64,000 nt of DNA from Primorskyibacter marinus (GCF_003313245.1 NZ_QJSD01000001.1:1-64000); one strand, 5' to 3'; positions 27,222-36,840 are shown, counted from the first letter of the stretch. Program-made: numbers and translations. Notes: a model not told the origin generated them from the letters alone.

Positions 27222-28536
27222 GATGATCGCGATCTTCATGTTCGCCACGATGATGGCGATGCTGTTGACCGGGCAAAGGGTGTTTGGCGCTATCGGCTTT
27301 GTCGCGGTGATCGCGGCGCTGGTGCTTTGGGGCGACCGGGGCGGCTATGACATCGCCTTTTCCAGTGCGATGAAGTTGATGAAATGGTATCCGCTGCTGA
27401 CGCTGCCGATGTTCATCTTCATGGGCTATGTCTTGTCGGAATCGAAGATCGCCGATGACCTGTACAAGATGTTTCATGTCTGGATGGGCGGCTTGCGTGG
27501 CGGGTTGGCGATTGGCACGATCGGGTTGATGGTGCTGATCTCGGCGATGAACGGGCTGTCGGTTGCGGGCATGGCCATTGGCGCCACGATTGCGCTGCCT
27601 GAACTTTTGAAACGCAACTATGACAAGCGGATGGTGACGGGGGTCATTCAGGCCGGATCGTCATTGGGCATCCTCGTACCGCCCTCGGTCGTGCTGGTGC
27701 TGTATGCGATGATCGCGCGGCAACCGGTGGGGCAGCTATGGCTGGCGGGGGTGATCCCCGGTCTGATGATGGCCGCGATGTTCATCATCTACATCGTGAT
27801 CCGTTGCTGGTGGAACCCGTCGCTTGGTCCCGCCTTGCCGCCGGAAGAACGTGCCATGCCCTTGGGCGAAAAGCTGAAACTGCTGCGCGCGGGACTGCTG
27901 CCGCTTGGCATCTTCGCGGCGATGATGGTGCCCTTTGTCAACGGCTGGACCTCGCTTGTCGAAAGCTCTGCCATCGGGGCGATGACAGCCTTTGTTGCCG
28001 CGGTCCTCAAGGGCCGGATGACGCGAGACGTGTTCGAGACCTCGGTGCGCCAGACGCTTGGGATATCGTGCATGTTCATGTGGATCATCCTCGCCGCCAT
28101 GGCCTTTGGTGCGGTGTTCGACGGGTTGGGCGCGGTCAAGGCGATCGACACGCTGTTCACCGAACGGCTGGGGCTGGACCCGTGGATCATCCTGATCCTG
28201 ATGCAGCTCAGCTTTATCCTGATGGGCACGTTTCTGGACGACACCGCCATGCTGGTGATTGTCGCGCCGCTTTATGTGCCGCTGGTCAAGGCGCTGGGGT
28301 TCGATCTGGTCTGGTACGGTGTTCTGTATACGATCACCTGCCAGATCGCCTATATGACACCGCCTTTCGGCTATAACCTGTTCCTGATGCGGGCGATGGC
28401 CCCGCCGGAAATTACCCTCAAAGACATCTACGGATCGATCCTGCCCTTTGTTCTGGTCATGGTCTTCGCGCTGGCCGTTGTGATGATTTTCCCGCAGATC
28501 GCCCTTTGGCTACCCGGATATATTTATGGAAACTAA
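27211..28536 (+). CDS. TRAP transporter large permease (DctM type)
   Basis: A 441-residue membrane protein of the DctM/YiaN family with about 12 segments. Conserved stretches are PLLTLPMFIFMGYVLSESKIA, GLMVLISAMNGLSVAGMAIGATIALPEL, GSSLGILVPPSVVLVLY and the C-terminal MTPPFGYNLF. It forms the ion-driven channel with DctQ. The start overlaps dctQ by 11 bases. Confidence 0.95.
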   Translation: MSYEMIAIFMFATMMAMLLTGQRVFGAIGFVAVIAALVLWGDRGGYDIAFSSAMKLMKWYPLLTLPMFIFMGYVLSESKIADDLYKMFHVWMGGLRGGLAIGTIGLMVLISAMNGLSVAGMAIGATIALPELLKRNYDKRMVTGVIQAGSSLGILVPPSVVLVLYAMIARQPVGQLWLAGVIPGLMMAAMFIIYIVIRCWWNPSLGPALPPEERAMPLGEKLKLLRAGLLPLGIFAAMMVPFVNGWTSLVESSAIGAMTAFVAAVLKGRMTRDVFETSVRQTLGISCMFMWIILAAMAFGAVFDGLGAVKAIDTLFTERLGLDPWIILILMQLSFILMGTFLDDTAMLVIVAPLYVPLVKALGFDLVWYGVLYTITCQIAYMTPPFGYNLFLMRAMAPPEITLKDIYGSILPFVLVMVFALAVVMIFPQIALWLPGYIYGN

Positions 28537-28590
28537 CCCCAAGAACTCCGCCAACGGAGCGTCAATTTCAAACCCAACAAGGAGAGTTCG

Positions 28591-29628
28591 ATGACTTCAC
28601 GACGTAAGTTTCTGAGCACGGCGGCGCTTGGCGGCGCTGCATCGCTGGCGGCCCCGGCCATCGTCAAGGCGCAGGCCCCGATCAAGTGGCGGTTCCAGAC
28701 CTATGCGGGCGCGGCGCTTGGCGAATTTGTCACCAAACCGGTAATCGACTACATCAACGAGGCCGCCAATGGCGAGATGGAGATCGAGCTGTTCTATGCC
28801 GATCAGATCGTGCCCACAGGCGAGTTGTTTCAGGCGCTCCAGCGCGGCACCATTGACGGCGTGCATTCGGATGACGATTCCATGGCCTCGCCCACGCCCT
28901 TGCAGGTGTTCGGCGGCTATTTCCCGCTGGCCACAAAGCACTCGCTGGATGTGCCGGTGCTGTTCGACCAATACGGGCTGGCCGATATCTGGCGGTCAGA
29001 ATACGAAAAGGTTGGCGTTGCGTGGCTGTCAGCCGCGGGGCAGGATCCGTGCAACTTCAACACCAAGAAAGAGATCACCTCGCTGGCCGATCTTGACGGG
29101 CTGAAGCTGTATACCTTCCCGACGGCGGGGCGCTTTCTGTCGCAATTCGGCGTTGTGCCAGTGTCCATCCCCTATGAGGACGCAGAGGTTGCGGTGCAGA
29201 CAGGCGAGCTGGACGGTATGGCATGGTCCGGCATCACCGAGGATTACACCGTCGGCTGGGCGAATGTGACCGACTATTTCCTGACCAACAACATCTCGGG
29301 TGCGTGGATCGGGTCGTTCTTCGTGAACCAGGGCCAATGGGCGGATCTGCCCGAACATCTCAAGGCCGTCGTCATGGCCGGGATCGAAGCAGGCCACACC
29401 TATCGCAACCAGTGGTACTGGGGCGGCGAGGCTCGTCTTCGCGCGCAGGGCGACCAGTTGCAACTGCGGTCCATCCCGCAGGAAGAATGGAAAGTGGTCG
29501 AGGATGCAGCCGTCAAATTCTGGGACGAGATCGCCGAGGAAGGCGAGGTCCACGCCAAGATCGTAAAGATCTTCCGCGATTACAACGAGGTGATCAGCAA
29601 GGCTGGCCCTCCCTACACGTTTGGATAA
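28591..29628 (+). CDS. TRAP transporter substrate-binding protein (DctP type)
   Basis: A 345-residue periplasmic binding protein exported by the Tat system: the N-terminus TSRRKFLSTAALGGAASLAAPAIVKAQ has the twin arginine motif. The mature part fits DctP/family 7: IKWRFQTYAGAALGEF, YADQIVPTGELFQALQRGTIDG, LKLYTFPTAGRF and TAQTGELDGMAWSG-type sequence (VQTGELDGMAWSG) with the carboxylate-binding Arg in the middle. It follows dctM by 54 bases. The ligand is not determined; a stem-loop follows the gene. Confidence 0.94.
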   Translation: MTSRRKFLSTAALGGAASLAAPAIVKAQAPIKWRFQTYAGAALGEFVTKPVIDYINEAANGEMEIELFYADQIVPTGELFQALQRGTIDGVHSDDDSMASPTPLQVFGGYFPLATKHSLDVPVLFDQYGLADIWRSEYEKVGVAWLSAAGQDPCNFNTKKEITSLADLDGLKLYTFPTAGRFLSQFGVVPVSIPYEDAEVAVQTGELDGMAWSGITEDYTVGWANVTDYFLTNNISGAWIGSFFVNQGQWADLPEHLKAVVMAGIEAGHTYRNQWYWGGEARLRAQGDQLQLRSIPQEEWKVVEDAAVKFWDEIAEEGEVHAKIVKIFRDYNEVISKAGPPYTFG

Positions 29629-29636
29629 GACCATAT

Positions 29637-29660
29637 GGGACGCGCTTTGCGGCGCGTCCC
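29637..29660 (+). terminator. Intercistronic stem-loop after dctP
   Basis: GGGACGCGC (29637-29645) pairs perfectly with GCGCGTCCC (29652-29660) around TTTGCG, eight bases after the dctP stop and 31 bases before the ligase gene, followed by GTTTC. It may attenuate read-through or protect the dctP mRNA end so that binding protein is made in excess. Confidence 0.6.
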
Positions 29661-29691
29661 GTTTCTGGATTACAAGGATCGGAGATTGCCC

Positions 29692-31053
29692 ATGTCTGGC
29701 ATATTGCCCTTTGATGACCTCAAGGCGCAGGTCGCAGAAGGCCGGATCGATACGGTACTGGTGTGTATTGTCGATATGCAGGGCCGCCTGATGGGCAAGC
29801 GGTTCCACGCGGGCCATTTCATCGCCAGCGCCTGGGAAGAAACGCATTGCTGCAACTACCTGCTGGCCACCGATCTGGAGATGGCCACGCCCGAAGGCTA
29901 TGCCGCGACAAGCTGGGAAACCGGCTATGGCGATTATGTCATGAAGCCGGACCTGACGACTTTGCGGCCGGTGCCATGGTTGGAGGGCACGGTGATGGTG
30001 CTGTGCGATGTACTGGATCACCATACCCATCAGCCGGTTCCGCATTCGCCGCGCGCCATGTTGAAAAGCCAGATCGCGCGGCTGGAGGCGATGGGCTTTG
30101 ACGCGATGATGGCCACGGAGTTGGAATTTTTCCTGTTCGAGAAGAGCTTTGAAGAGATCCGCAAGGGCGGCTTTCAGGACCTCACACCGATCAGCGGCTA
30201 TAACGAGGATTATCACATCTTCCAGACCACCAAGGAAGAGCATGTGATGCGTCCCGTGCGCAACCATCTGTGGGATGCCGGTATCCCCATCGAGAATTCC
30301 AAAGGCGAGGCCGAGGCCGGTCAGGAAGAGCTGAACATCAAATACGCGGCTGCCCTTGATACGGCGGATTACCACAGCATTGCCAAACATGCGGTCAAGG
30401 AGATTGCCTGGCAAAACGGGCATGCGGCGAGTTTTCTGCCAAAATGGCACAAGGACCGGGTTGGCAGTTCCAGCCATGTGCACCAGTCATTGTGGAAGGA
30501 CGGCGTGCCCGCGTTTTTTGATCCCGAGGACAGTTTGGGCATGAGCGCGCTGATGAAGAACTATGTGGCCGGGCTGCTGAAATACGCGCCTGATTACACC
30601 TATTTTCTGGCCCCCTATATCAACAGCTACAAGCGCTTCATGAAGGGGACGTTTGCGCCCACGCGGATCATCTGGTCCGTGGACAATCGTACTGCCGGGT
30701 TCCGGCTGTGTGGGGATGGCAGCAAGGCCATTCGGATCGAATGCCGGATCGGCGGGTCGGATCTGAACCCCTATCTCGCCATGGCCGGGATGCTGGCCGC
30801 AGGCATTGCCGGGATCGAGGAAGAGCTGGAGTTGCAGCCCCCGGCACGCGGAGATGTCTACCAGGGCGAGACAGCGATGATTCCCGATAGTCTGGAGGCG
30901 GCGCGCGCGGCACTTGGCGGGTCTGCCTTGATGCGGAAAGTCTTTGGCGATGCGGTCGTCGATCATTATCGTCGGGCTGCCGAGGTCGAGATCGAGGAAT
31001 TTTCGCGTGTGGTGACGGATTGGGAAATTGCCCGAGGATTCGAGCGGGCTTGA
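29692..31053 (+). CDS. Glutamine-synthetase-like gamma-glutamyl-amine ligase
   Basis: A 453-residue member of the glutamine synthetase superfamily, of the PuuA/GlnA3/GlnA4 type, ATP-dependent gamma-glutamylation of amines. Metal and ATP motifs are present: MATELEFFLFE (first metal Glu), GEAEAGQEELNIKYA, SSHVHQSLW, NRTAGFRLCGDGSKAIRIECRIGGSDLNPYLAMAG. The adenylylation Tyr of true GlnA and its tail are missing, arguing against ammonia assimilation. An associated amine oxidase (PuuB) is absent; alcohol and aldehyde dehydrogenases are next, suggesting an amino alcohol substrate. Start at 29692 follows GGAG. Confidence 0.88.
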   Translation: MSGILPFDDLKAQVAEGRIDTVLVCIVDMQGRLMGKRFHAGHFIASAWEETHCCNYLLATDLEMATPEGYAATSWETGYGDYVMKPDLTTLRPVPWLEGTVMVLCDVLDHHTHQPVPHSPRAMLKSQIARLEAMGFDAMMATELEFFLFEKSFEEIRKGGFQDLTPISGYNEDYHIFQTTKEEHVMRPVRNHLWDAGIPIENSKGEAEAGQEELNIKYAAALDTADYHSIAKHAVKEIAWQNGHAASFLPKWHKDRVGSSSHVHQSLWKDGVPAFFDPEDSLGMSALMKNYVAGLLKYAPDYTYFLAPYINSYKRFMKGTFAPTRIIWSVDNRTAGFRLCGDGSKAIRIECRIGGSDLNPYLAMAGMLAAGIAGIEEELELQPPARGDVYQGETAMIPDSLEAARAALGGSALMRKVFGDAVVDHYRRAAEVEIEEFSRVVTDWEIARGFERA

Positions 31054-31063
31054 GAGGACAGGA

Positions 31064-31083
31064 GCGAGGGGCCGGCCCCTCGC
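31064..31083. repeat. Perfect 20-base palindrome in the ligase-ALDH gap
   Basis: GCGAGGGGCCGGCCCCTCGC is a perfect inverted repeat, followed directly by GCTCCCCGGAGTATTTTGGCC and AAGAAGAAG. The GGAGTATTTT-type tail after a GC palindrome resembles intergenic repeats that I recall as common in Rhodobacteraceae genomes. No second copy is in this window. Confidence 0.55.
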
Positions 31084-31150
31084 GCTCCCCGGAGTATTTT
31101 GGCCAAGAAGAAGGGCAGGGCGCGGGTCTTGCAAGAAAGGAAGGTTTGAC

Positions 31151-32533
31151 GTGGGTCAGACAGTGAAATGTATTTCTCCGATCGACGGGTCTGTTTTTGC
31201 GGAGCGGGATGTGGCGGCGTTTGAACAGGCGCGTGACAAGGTCGCGGGCATGCGTGCTGCGCAGGCGGAATGGGCGGCGCGGCCCTTGCAGGAGCGGATC
31301 GACCTCGTGATGGCAGGGGTTGCCGCTGTGGGCGAGATGAATGATCGCATCGTGCCGGAACTGGCGCGGATGATGGGCCGTCCGGTGCGTTACGGCGGCG
31401 AGTTTGGCGGGTTCGATGAGCGCGCGCGTCATATGGCTGCGATTGCGAAGGATGCCCTGGCCGATCTCGTGGTGGGCGAGGATGCGACGTTCCGGCGCTA
31501 TATCAAGCGGGTTCCACATGGGGTGGTTCTGGTCGTGGCACCGTGGAATTATCCCTACATGACGGCGATCAATACGGTTGCGCCTGCGTTGATCGCGGGC
31601 AATGCCGTGCTGCTGAAACATGCGACGCAAACCCTTGTCGTGGGCGAGCGGATGGCACAGGCGTTTCAGGCGGCTGGAGTGCCCGCCGAGGTGTTCGACA
31701 ATATCTTTCTGGACCACGACACGACCTTCCAGTTGATCGCGGCCCGCACGTTCGACTTTGTCAATTTTACCGGTTCGGTCGGTGGCGGCCAGCAGATGGA
31801 GCGCGCCGCAGCGGGCACATTCACCGGGGTTGCAACCGAATTGGGTGGCAAGGATCCGGGCTATGTCATGGAGGACGCCGATCTGGATGCGGCGGTCGAG
31901 ACGTTGATCGACGGGGCGATGTTCAATTCCGGCCAGTGCTGCTGCGGGATCGAGCGGATCTATGTGCAGGAAAGCCTGTTCGATGCGTTTCTGGAAAGGG
32001 CGTTGAAGATCGTGCGCGGCTACAAGCTGGGCAATCCGCTGGATGAGGCAACGACGCTTGGTCCGATGGCGCATGTGCGTTTCGCGGACGAGGTGCGCGC
32101 GCAGATCGCCGAGGCAGTGGCGGCCGGGGCCACGGCGCATATCGACAGATTTGCCGAGGATGACGGGGGCGCTTATCTGACACCGCAGATCCTGACCGGC
32201 GTGACGCATGACATGGGGGTGATGCGGGATGAGAGTTTCGGCCCCGTGGTTGGGATCATGCCCGTCAAGGATGATGCCGAAGCGATTGCGCTGATGAATG
32301 ACAGCGAATTTGGCCTGACCGCCAGCCTGTGGACAGGGGACGTTGAGCGCGCGCAGCGTGTGGGCGACCGGATCGAAACCGGAACTGTGTTCCTGAACCG
32401 CGCGGATTATCTTGATCCGGGCCTGTGCTGGACCGGCTGCAAGAATACCGGGCGCGGCGGCGGCCTGTCGGTGATCGGTTATCATAATCTGACGCGCCCG
32501 AAATCCTACCATCTCAAGAAGGTAACGACATGA
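31151..32533 (+). CDS. Aldehyde dehydrogenase family protein
   Basis: A 460-residue NAD(P)-dependent aldehyde dehydrogenase. The start is GTG 31151, with GGAAGG eight bases upstream. It shows the VAPWNYPY motif at 130-136, FTGSVGGG at 206-213, the catalytic Glu in ATELGGKDPG (E230), and the nucleophile Cys in NSGQCCCGIER (C264). Oxidation of an aldehyde from the neighbouring iron alcohol dehydrogenase is inferred. It overlaps the next gene by four bases. Confidence 0.93.
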   Translation: MGQTVKCISPIDGSVFAERDVAAFEQARDKVAGMRAAQAEWAARPLQERIDLVMAGVAAVGEMNDRIVPELARMMGRPVRYGGEFGGFDERARHMAAIAKDALADLVVGEDATFRRYIKRVPHGVVLVVAPWNYPYMTAINTVAPALIAGNAVLLKHATQTLVVGERMAQAFQAAGVPAEVFDNIFLDHDTTFQLIAARTFDFVNFTGSVGGGQQMERAAAGTFTGVATELGGKDPGYVMEDADLDAAVETLIDGAMFNSGQCCCGIERIYVQESLFDAFLERALKIVRGYKLGNPLDEATTLGPMAHVRFADEVRAQIAEAVAAGATAHIDRFAEDDGGAYLTPQILTGVTHDMGVMRDESFGPVVGIMPVKDDAEAIALMNDSEFGLTASLWTGDVERAQRVGDRIETGTVFLNRADYLDPGLCWTGCKNTGRGGGLSVIGYHNLTRPKSYHLKKVTT

Positions 32534-33675
32534 GTCTGACTGGAAACTGGTCCTATCCGACCGCAATCAAGTTCGGCGCAGGCCGGATTGCAGAGCTGCC
32601 CGATGCCTGTGCGCAAGCCGGGATCGCGCGCCCCTTGCTGGTCACTGACAAGGGGCTGGCGGATCTGCCGATCACCGCGCAGGTTTTGGATATTCTGGAA
32701 ACCGCGGGCCTGGGCCGCGCGGTCTTTGCGCAGGTTGATCCAAACCCGAATGAGACGAACCTTGCCGCCGGTGTGCAGGCCTACCGGGATGGCGGGCATG
32801 ACGGGGTGATTGCCCTTGGCGGCGGCTCCGGTCTGGATCTGGGCAAGATGGTGGCCTTTATGGCCGGGCAAACCCGGCCTGTCTGGGATTTCGAGGATGT
32901 CGGCGATTGGTGGACTCGCGCCGATGCAGATGCAATCGCACCCATCGTGGCCGTGCCGACGACCGCCGGGACAGGATCGGAGGTGGGGCGGGCCAGTGTC
33001 ATCACCAATTCCGAGACCCATGTGAAGAAGATCATCTTTCACCCCAAAGTGCTGCCGTCGGTGGTGATATGCGATCCGGAATTGACGGTGGGCATGCCGA
33101 AATTCATCACCGCAGGCACGGGGCTGGATGCTTTTGCCCATTGTGTCGAGGCGTTCAGCAGCCCGCTCTATCATCCGATGAGCCATGGCATCGCGCTGGA
33201 AGGCATGCGTTTGGTCGTCGAATATCTGCCGCGCGCCTATGCGGATGGCACCGACGTTGAAGCCCGCGCGCAGATGATGAGCGCGGCCGCGATGGGGGCG
33301 ACGGCGTTTCAGAAAGGGCTGGGCGCGATCCATGCGCTCAGCCATCCTATCGGCGCGGTGTTCAGCACCCATCACGGCACCACGAATGCGGTTTGTATGC
33401 CCGCCGTCTTGCAGATGAACGCAGGAAAGATTGCAGACCGTTTCGATCGCGCGGCAGGCTATATCGGCATCGAGGGCGGCTTTGACGGATTCTGCAAATT
33501 CGTGCAGGATTTCAACGACAGTTTTGCCATTCCGCGAAAGCTGTCCGAGATGGGCGTGCGTGCTGACCGGATCGACGAGTTGGTGCCGATGGCACTGTCC
33601 GATCCGTCCTGCGGTGGCAATCCCGTCAAGTTGACCGAAGGGAATGTGCGGTCGCTATATGAGACCGTCATCTGA
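32530..33675 (+). CDS. Iron-containing alcohol dehydrogenase
   Basis: A 381-residue group III (Fe-dependent) alcohol dehydrogenase. Cofactor loop GVIALGGGSGLDLGKM is near residues 93-108, and metal ligands lie in the GLDAFAHCVEAFSS and IHALSHPIGAVFSTHHGTTNAV segments, with the TTAGTGSEVGRASV motif before. It overlaps the aldehyde dehydrogenase gene by four bases: the two enzymes are coupled and should oxidise an alcohol in two steps to the acid. A gamma-glutamyl amino alcohol is the inferred substrate. Confidence 0.93.
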   Translation: MSLTGNWSYPTAIKFGAGRIAELPDACAQAGIARPLLVTDKGLADLPITAQVLDILETAGLGRAVFAQVDPNPNETNLAAGVQAYRDGGHDGVIALGGGSGLDLGKMVAFMAGQTRPVWDFEDVGDWWTRADADAIAPIVAVPTTAGTGSEVGRASVITNSETHVKKIIFHPKVLPSVVICDPELTVGMPKFITAGTGLDAFAHCVEAFSSPLYHPMSHGIALEGMRLVVEYLPRAYADGTDVEARAQMMSAAAMGATAFQKGLGAIHALSHPIGAVFSTHHGTTNAVCMPAVLQMNAGKIADRFDRAAGYIGIEGGFDGFCKFVQDFNDSFAIPRKLSEMGVRADRIDELVPMALSDPSCGGNPVKLTEGNVRSLYETVI

Positions 33676-33763
33676 TGTGTCATCAATCTGTGATATGTCG
33701 GTCCTAAGGACGCAGGAAAGGCTATCCACGCCTTTGAGGAAATACACAACTTGGAGAATTGAA

Positions 33764-34825
33764 ATGAAAACTCAGTTTCTTATGACGACAACCGCGCTTG
33801 TCGTGACGTTTGGCGCAGTCGCGCAAGCCGATACGCTTCGCCTGCTGACATGGGGCGGCTACGCGCCCGAAGAGGTGGTGGCCAAGTTCGAGGAACAGAC
33901 CGGCCACACCGTTGAGGTGACAAAGTCCAACAACGAGGAAATGATCGCCAAGCTGCGCGCCACAGGCGGCGGCGGGTTCGACCTTGCCCAGCCCAGCCAG
34001 GATCGGATTGCAGGGCCGCAGGCCGAATTCGGCATCTACAAGCCGATGGACCTGTCCAAGATCGACGCGGATCTGTTCATTCCGTCGATGCTTGAAGCCA
34101 CCAAGGGCAACACCACCGTGGGTGGTGACGTCTACGGTGTGCCGCATATCTGGGGCACCTCCGGTCTGGTCGTGGACACGGCTCAGGCCGCGTCGGTCAA
34201 GGATTATACCGATCTGTGCAATGACGATGTGGCGGGCAAGGTATCCTACCGTTTGAAACGCCCGACGCTGATCGGCTTTGCCTTCGCGATGGGCGAAGAT
34301 CCGTTTGCGGCCTATGGCGACCCGGCGAAATACGAAGAGGTCATGGCAAAGGTCGAAGAGGCGCTGATCGCCTGCAAAGCCAATGTGAAAACCTATTGGG
34401 GTGGCGGGGATGAATTGATGGGGCTGGTTCGCTCGGGCGAGGTTGTGGCCTCGATGGCGTGGGACACCGGCGGCTGGAAGCTGAACGAGGACAACCCGGA
34501 TGTGACCTTCTTGGCACCGGCATCCGGTGCGCTTGGCTGGGTCGATACGTTCGCGCTGCCCGCCAAGGGCAAGGCAGATGATGTCGCCTATGAGTGGATC
34601 AACTTCGTCATGCAGCCAGAGGTCGCCGCGATGATCACCGCCGCTGCGGGCAACTTCACCGCCTCCAAAGGCGCGGATGAATTCGCATCGGACGAGTTGA
34701 AAGCCCGCTATCAGGCAAGCTTTCCGCCGGAAGCCATTGACAACATCAAGTGGTATCCGCCAGTCCCTGCCGGTCTTGAAGTGATCGAAGGCGGTGTTCT
34801 GGACCGCGTGAAGGCTGCCAACTGA
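33764..34825 (+). CDS. ABC transporter substrate-binding protein, PotD/PotF-like
   Basis: A 353-residue periplasmic protein of the spermidine/putrescine-binding type. Signal peptide KTQFLMTTTALVVTFGAVAQA, then DTLRLLTWGGYAPEEVVAKFEEQTG, the family start. Later GGFDLAQPSQDRI and VAYEWINFVMQPEVAAMITAAAGNF. In family terms the ligand is a polyamine or similar cation. The start at 33764 fits the signal peptide; the frame extends upstream to 33644 without support. It heads the PotD-A-B-C importer set, co-oriented with the catabolic enzymes. Confidence 0.9.
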   Translation: MKTQFLMTTTALVVTFGAVAQADTLRLLTWGGYAPEEVVAKFEEQTGHTVEVTKSNNEEMIAKLRATGGGGFDLAQPSQDRIAGPQAEFGIYKPMDLSKIDADLFIPSMLEATKGNTTVGGDVYGVPHIWGTSGLVVDTAQAASVKDYTDLCNDDVAGKVSYRLKRPTLIGFAFAMGEDPFAAYGDPAKYEEVMAKVEEALIACKANVKTYWGGGDELMGLVRSGEVVASMAWDTGGWKLNEDNPDVTFLAPASGALGWVDTFALPAKGKADDVAYEWINFVMQPEVAAMITAAAGNFTASKGADEFASDELKARYQASFPPEAIDNIKWYPPVPAGLEVIEGGVLDRVKAAN

Positions 34826-34884
34826 TCTGACTTTGGCGGCATCCGGGCTGATGTTCGGGTGCCGCCCCCATGAATGGATTTCGC

Positions 34885-35982
34885 ATGAGTTTTGACCTTG
34901 AATGTCGCAATCTGACCAAGCGTTTCGGGGGCACGACGGCTGTCGATGACGTGTCTTTCGAAGTGCCGAGCGGGTCGTTCTTTTCGATCCTCGGCCCGTC
35001 GGGTTGTGGCAAGACCACGATCATGCGGATGATCGCGGGTTTCCTGGAGCCAAGTTCCGGCGACATCCTGATCCGGGGCAAATCCATTCTGGATGTGCCG
35101 CCGAACAAGCGGCCGGTGAATATGGTGTTTCAGCATCTGGCACTGTTTCCGATGATGAACATTGCCGAGAATATCGGCTACGGATTGCGCCGACAGGGCA
35201 TGGCCAAGGCGCAGATCGCCGTGAAGGTGGATGAGGCGCTGGACCGGATTGGCCTTCCGGGCATCGGCACGCGCAAGATAGACGAGTTGTCGGGCGGGCA
35301 GAAACAGCGCGTCGCCATCGCCCGCTGCATGGTGCTGGAGCCGGACGTGCTGTTGCTGGACGAACCGCTTGGTGCGCTGGATCTGAAGCTGCGCGAACGC
35401 ATGAAGGTAGAGCTGAAATCGCTTCAGGCCGCGTTTGACACCACCTTTGTCTATATCACGCATGACCAGTCCGAAGCCTTGGTGATGTCCGACACGATTG
35501 CCGTGATGAACGAGGGCCGGTTTGAGCAGATGGGCAGCGGGCGGGATCTGTATTACCGCCCCGCAAGCGCCTTTGTCGCGGGCTTTGTCGGCGACAGCAA
35601 CCGCTGGGCCGGCCGGGTGGAACGCGCAGAGGGCAATGTCATGCAGGTCCGCACGGAAAGCGGGCTTTCGATGCGCGCTTCTGCCCGTGACCGCGCGTTG
35701 GGCGTCGGTGACGCCGCGCAGATATTTGTCCGGCCAGAAGCGATCCGGATCAGCACCGCAGCCGATGATCTGGCGCATTTCGACAATCACCTGTCGGGCA
35801 GGGTCACGAACCTGCTGTTCAACGGTGCGGCCAGCCGCATCGTCGTGGCCGCAGATGCCGAAGAGATCGAGGTGAACCTGCCGCAATCGGGCGAATTTGC
35901 GAACCTGACCGAAGGGGACGCGGTGCATATCGGCTGGGCCGGCGATCAGGGCAATTGTTTTGCCGCAGGGGCCGCGCCATGA
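34885..35982 (+). CDS. ABC transporter ATP-binding protein, PotA-like
   Basis: A 365-residue CUT/POT-type ATPase. Walker A GPSGCGKTT, the Q-loop in VFQHLALFP, the signature LSGGQKQRVAIARC, Walker B LLLDEPLGALD and the switch His in YITHDQSEAL are all present, followed by a C-terminal TOBE domain. ATG 34870 would add five residues; 34885 (MSFDLECRNLTKRF) is the usual start, though neither has a strong ribosome binding site. It overlaps the first permease by four bases. Confidence 0.93.
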   Translation: MSFDLECRNLTKRFGGTTAVDDVSFEVPSGSFFSILGPSGCGKTTIMRMIAGFLEPSSGDILIRGKSILDVPPNKRPVNMVFQHLALFPMMNIAENIGYGLRRQGMAKAQIAVKVDEALDRIGLPGIGTRKIDELSGGQKQRVAIARCMVLEPDVLLLDEPLGALDLKLRERMKVELKSLQAAFDTTFVYITHDQSEALVMSDTIAVMNEGRFEQMGSGRDLYYRPASAFVAGFVGDSNRWAGRVERAEGNVMQVRTESGLSMRASARDRALGVGDAAQIFVRPEAIRISTAADDLAHFDNHLSGRVTNLLFNGAASRIVVAADAEEIEVNLPQSGEFANLTEGDAVHIGWAGDQGNCFAAGAAP

Positions 35983-36836
35983 AAAGCGGCGCGCGTCTTG
36001 GCCTGATCCTGCTGCTGACCCCTTTGTTGTTATGGTTGGTCCTGCTGATCCTGATCCCGCATGTGGACATGTTCCTTGTCTCCCTGCGCGAACGGGTGGG
36101 CGTGGGCGAATACCAGGTCTCGCTTGCCAATTATCTGACGTTTTTTCAGGAGCCGCTTTACCTCTGGACGTTTCTGCGCACGGCGGTGATGTCCATTATG
36201 GCGACGCTCATCACGCTTCTGATCGCCTTTCCGGTCAGCTATTTCATCGCCAAGATCGCGCGCGGGCGCAGCCGTTCGGCGCTGTTTCTGCTGTGCCTTG
36301 TGCCGTTCTGGGTATCCGAACTTGTGCGCACCTTCGGCTGGATGATCCTGCTGCGCGAGACCGGCATCATCTCTAACCTGTTGCAATGGGCGGGGCTGGT
36401 CAGCGGCCCGGTCGAAATGCTGTATAACGACGCGGCGATCATGGTCGGGCTGGTCTATACCTCGATGCTGTTCATGGTGGTGCCGCTGGTGACGACACTG
36501 GAAAGCCTGCCGGACGAGGTGATCGAGGCAGGCTATGATCTGGGCGGCACCAATACCAGCGTGATGCGGGAAATCGTGATCCCCCATGCCGCCCCCGGCA
36601 TCGTGTCGGGCAGCATCGTGGTCTTCATGCTGAGCCTTGGCAACTACCTGACGCCGACAATGCTGGGCGGCAAGGACAGCCTGTGGTTCACCGAATTGAT
36701 CTATTCGCAATTCATCGTCCGCTTCAACTGGGAGCTTGGGGCAGCCTTTGGCTTCATGCTGCTTTTGTTATCATCGCTGATCGTCTGGGGAATGCTGCGG
36801 CTGACCGGGCAGACGCTTGAACGGACAATGGGGTGA
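35979..36836 (+). CDS. ABC transporter permease, PotB-like
   Basis: A 285-residue inner-membrane protein with six segments and the EAA loop VIEAGYDLGGTNTSVMREIVIPHAAPGI that contacts the ATPase. It belongs to the POT (spermidine/putrescine) permease group: SFRLREF-like start and the ELVRTFGWMILLRETGIIS segment are typical. The start overlaps the ATPase gene stop (ATGA), and the second permease follows after four bases. Confidence 0.93.
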   Translation: MKSGARLGLILLLTPLLLWLVLLILIPHVDMFLVSLRERVGVGEYQVSLANYLTFFQEPLYLWTFLRTAVMSIMATLITLLIAFPVSYFIAKIARGRSRSALFLLCLVPFWVSELVRTFGWMILLRETGIISNLLQWAGLVSGPVEMLYNDAAIMVGLVYTSMLFMVVPLVTTLESLPDEVIEAGYDLGGTNTSVMREIVIPHAAPGIVSGSIVVFMLSLGNYLTPTMLGGKDSLWFTELIYSQFIVRFNWELGAAFGFMLLLLSSLIVWGMLRLTGQTLERTMG

Positions 36837-36840
36837 CGCC

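Noticed and set aside
29692-31053. Naming the ligase GlnA (glutamine synthetase for ammonia)
   Set aside because: The gene lies in a catabolic operon with importers and lacks the adenylylation loop of GlnA; it also lacks the neighbouring glnB typical of that gene in alphaproteobacteria.
30668-32566. A 632-codon minus-strand open frame opposite the ligase and aldehyde dehydrogenase genes
   Set aside because: The plus strand carries clear enzymes. The antisense translation is rich in Arg and His, as expected from a shadow frame.
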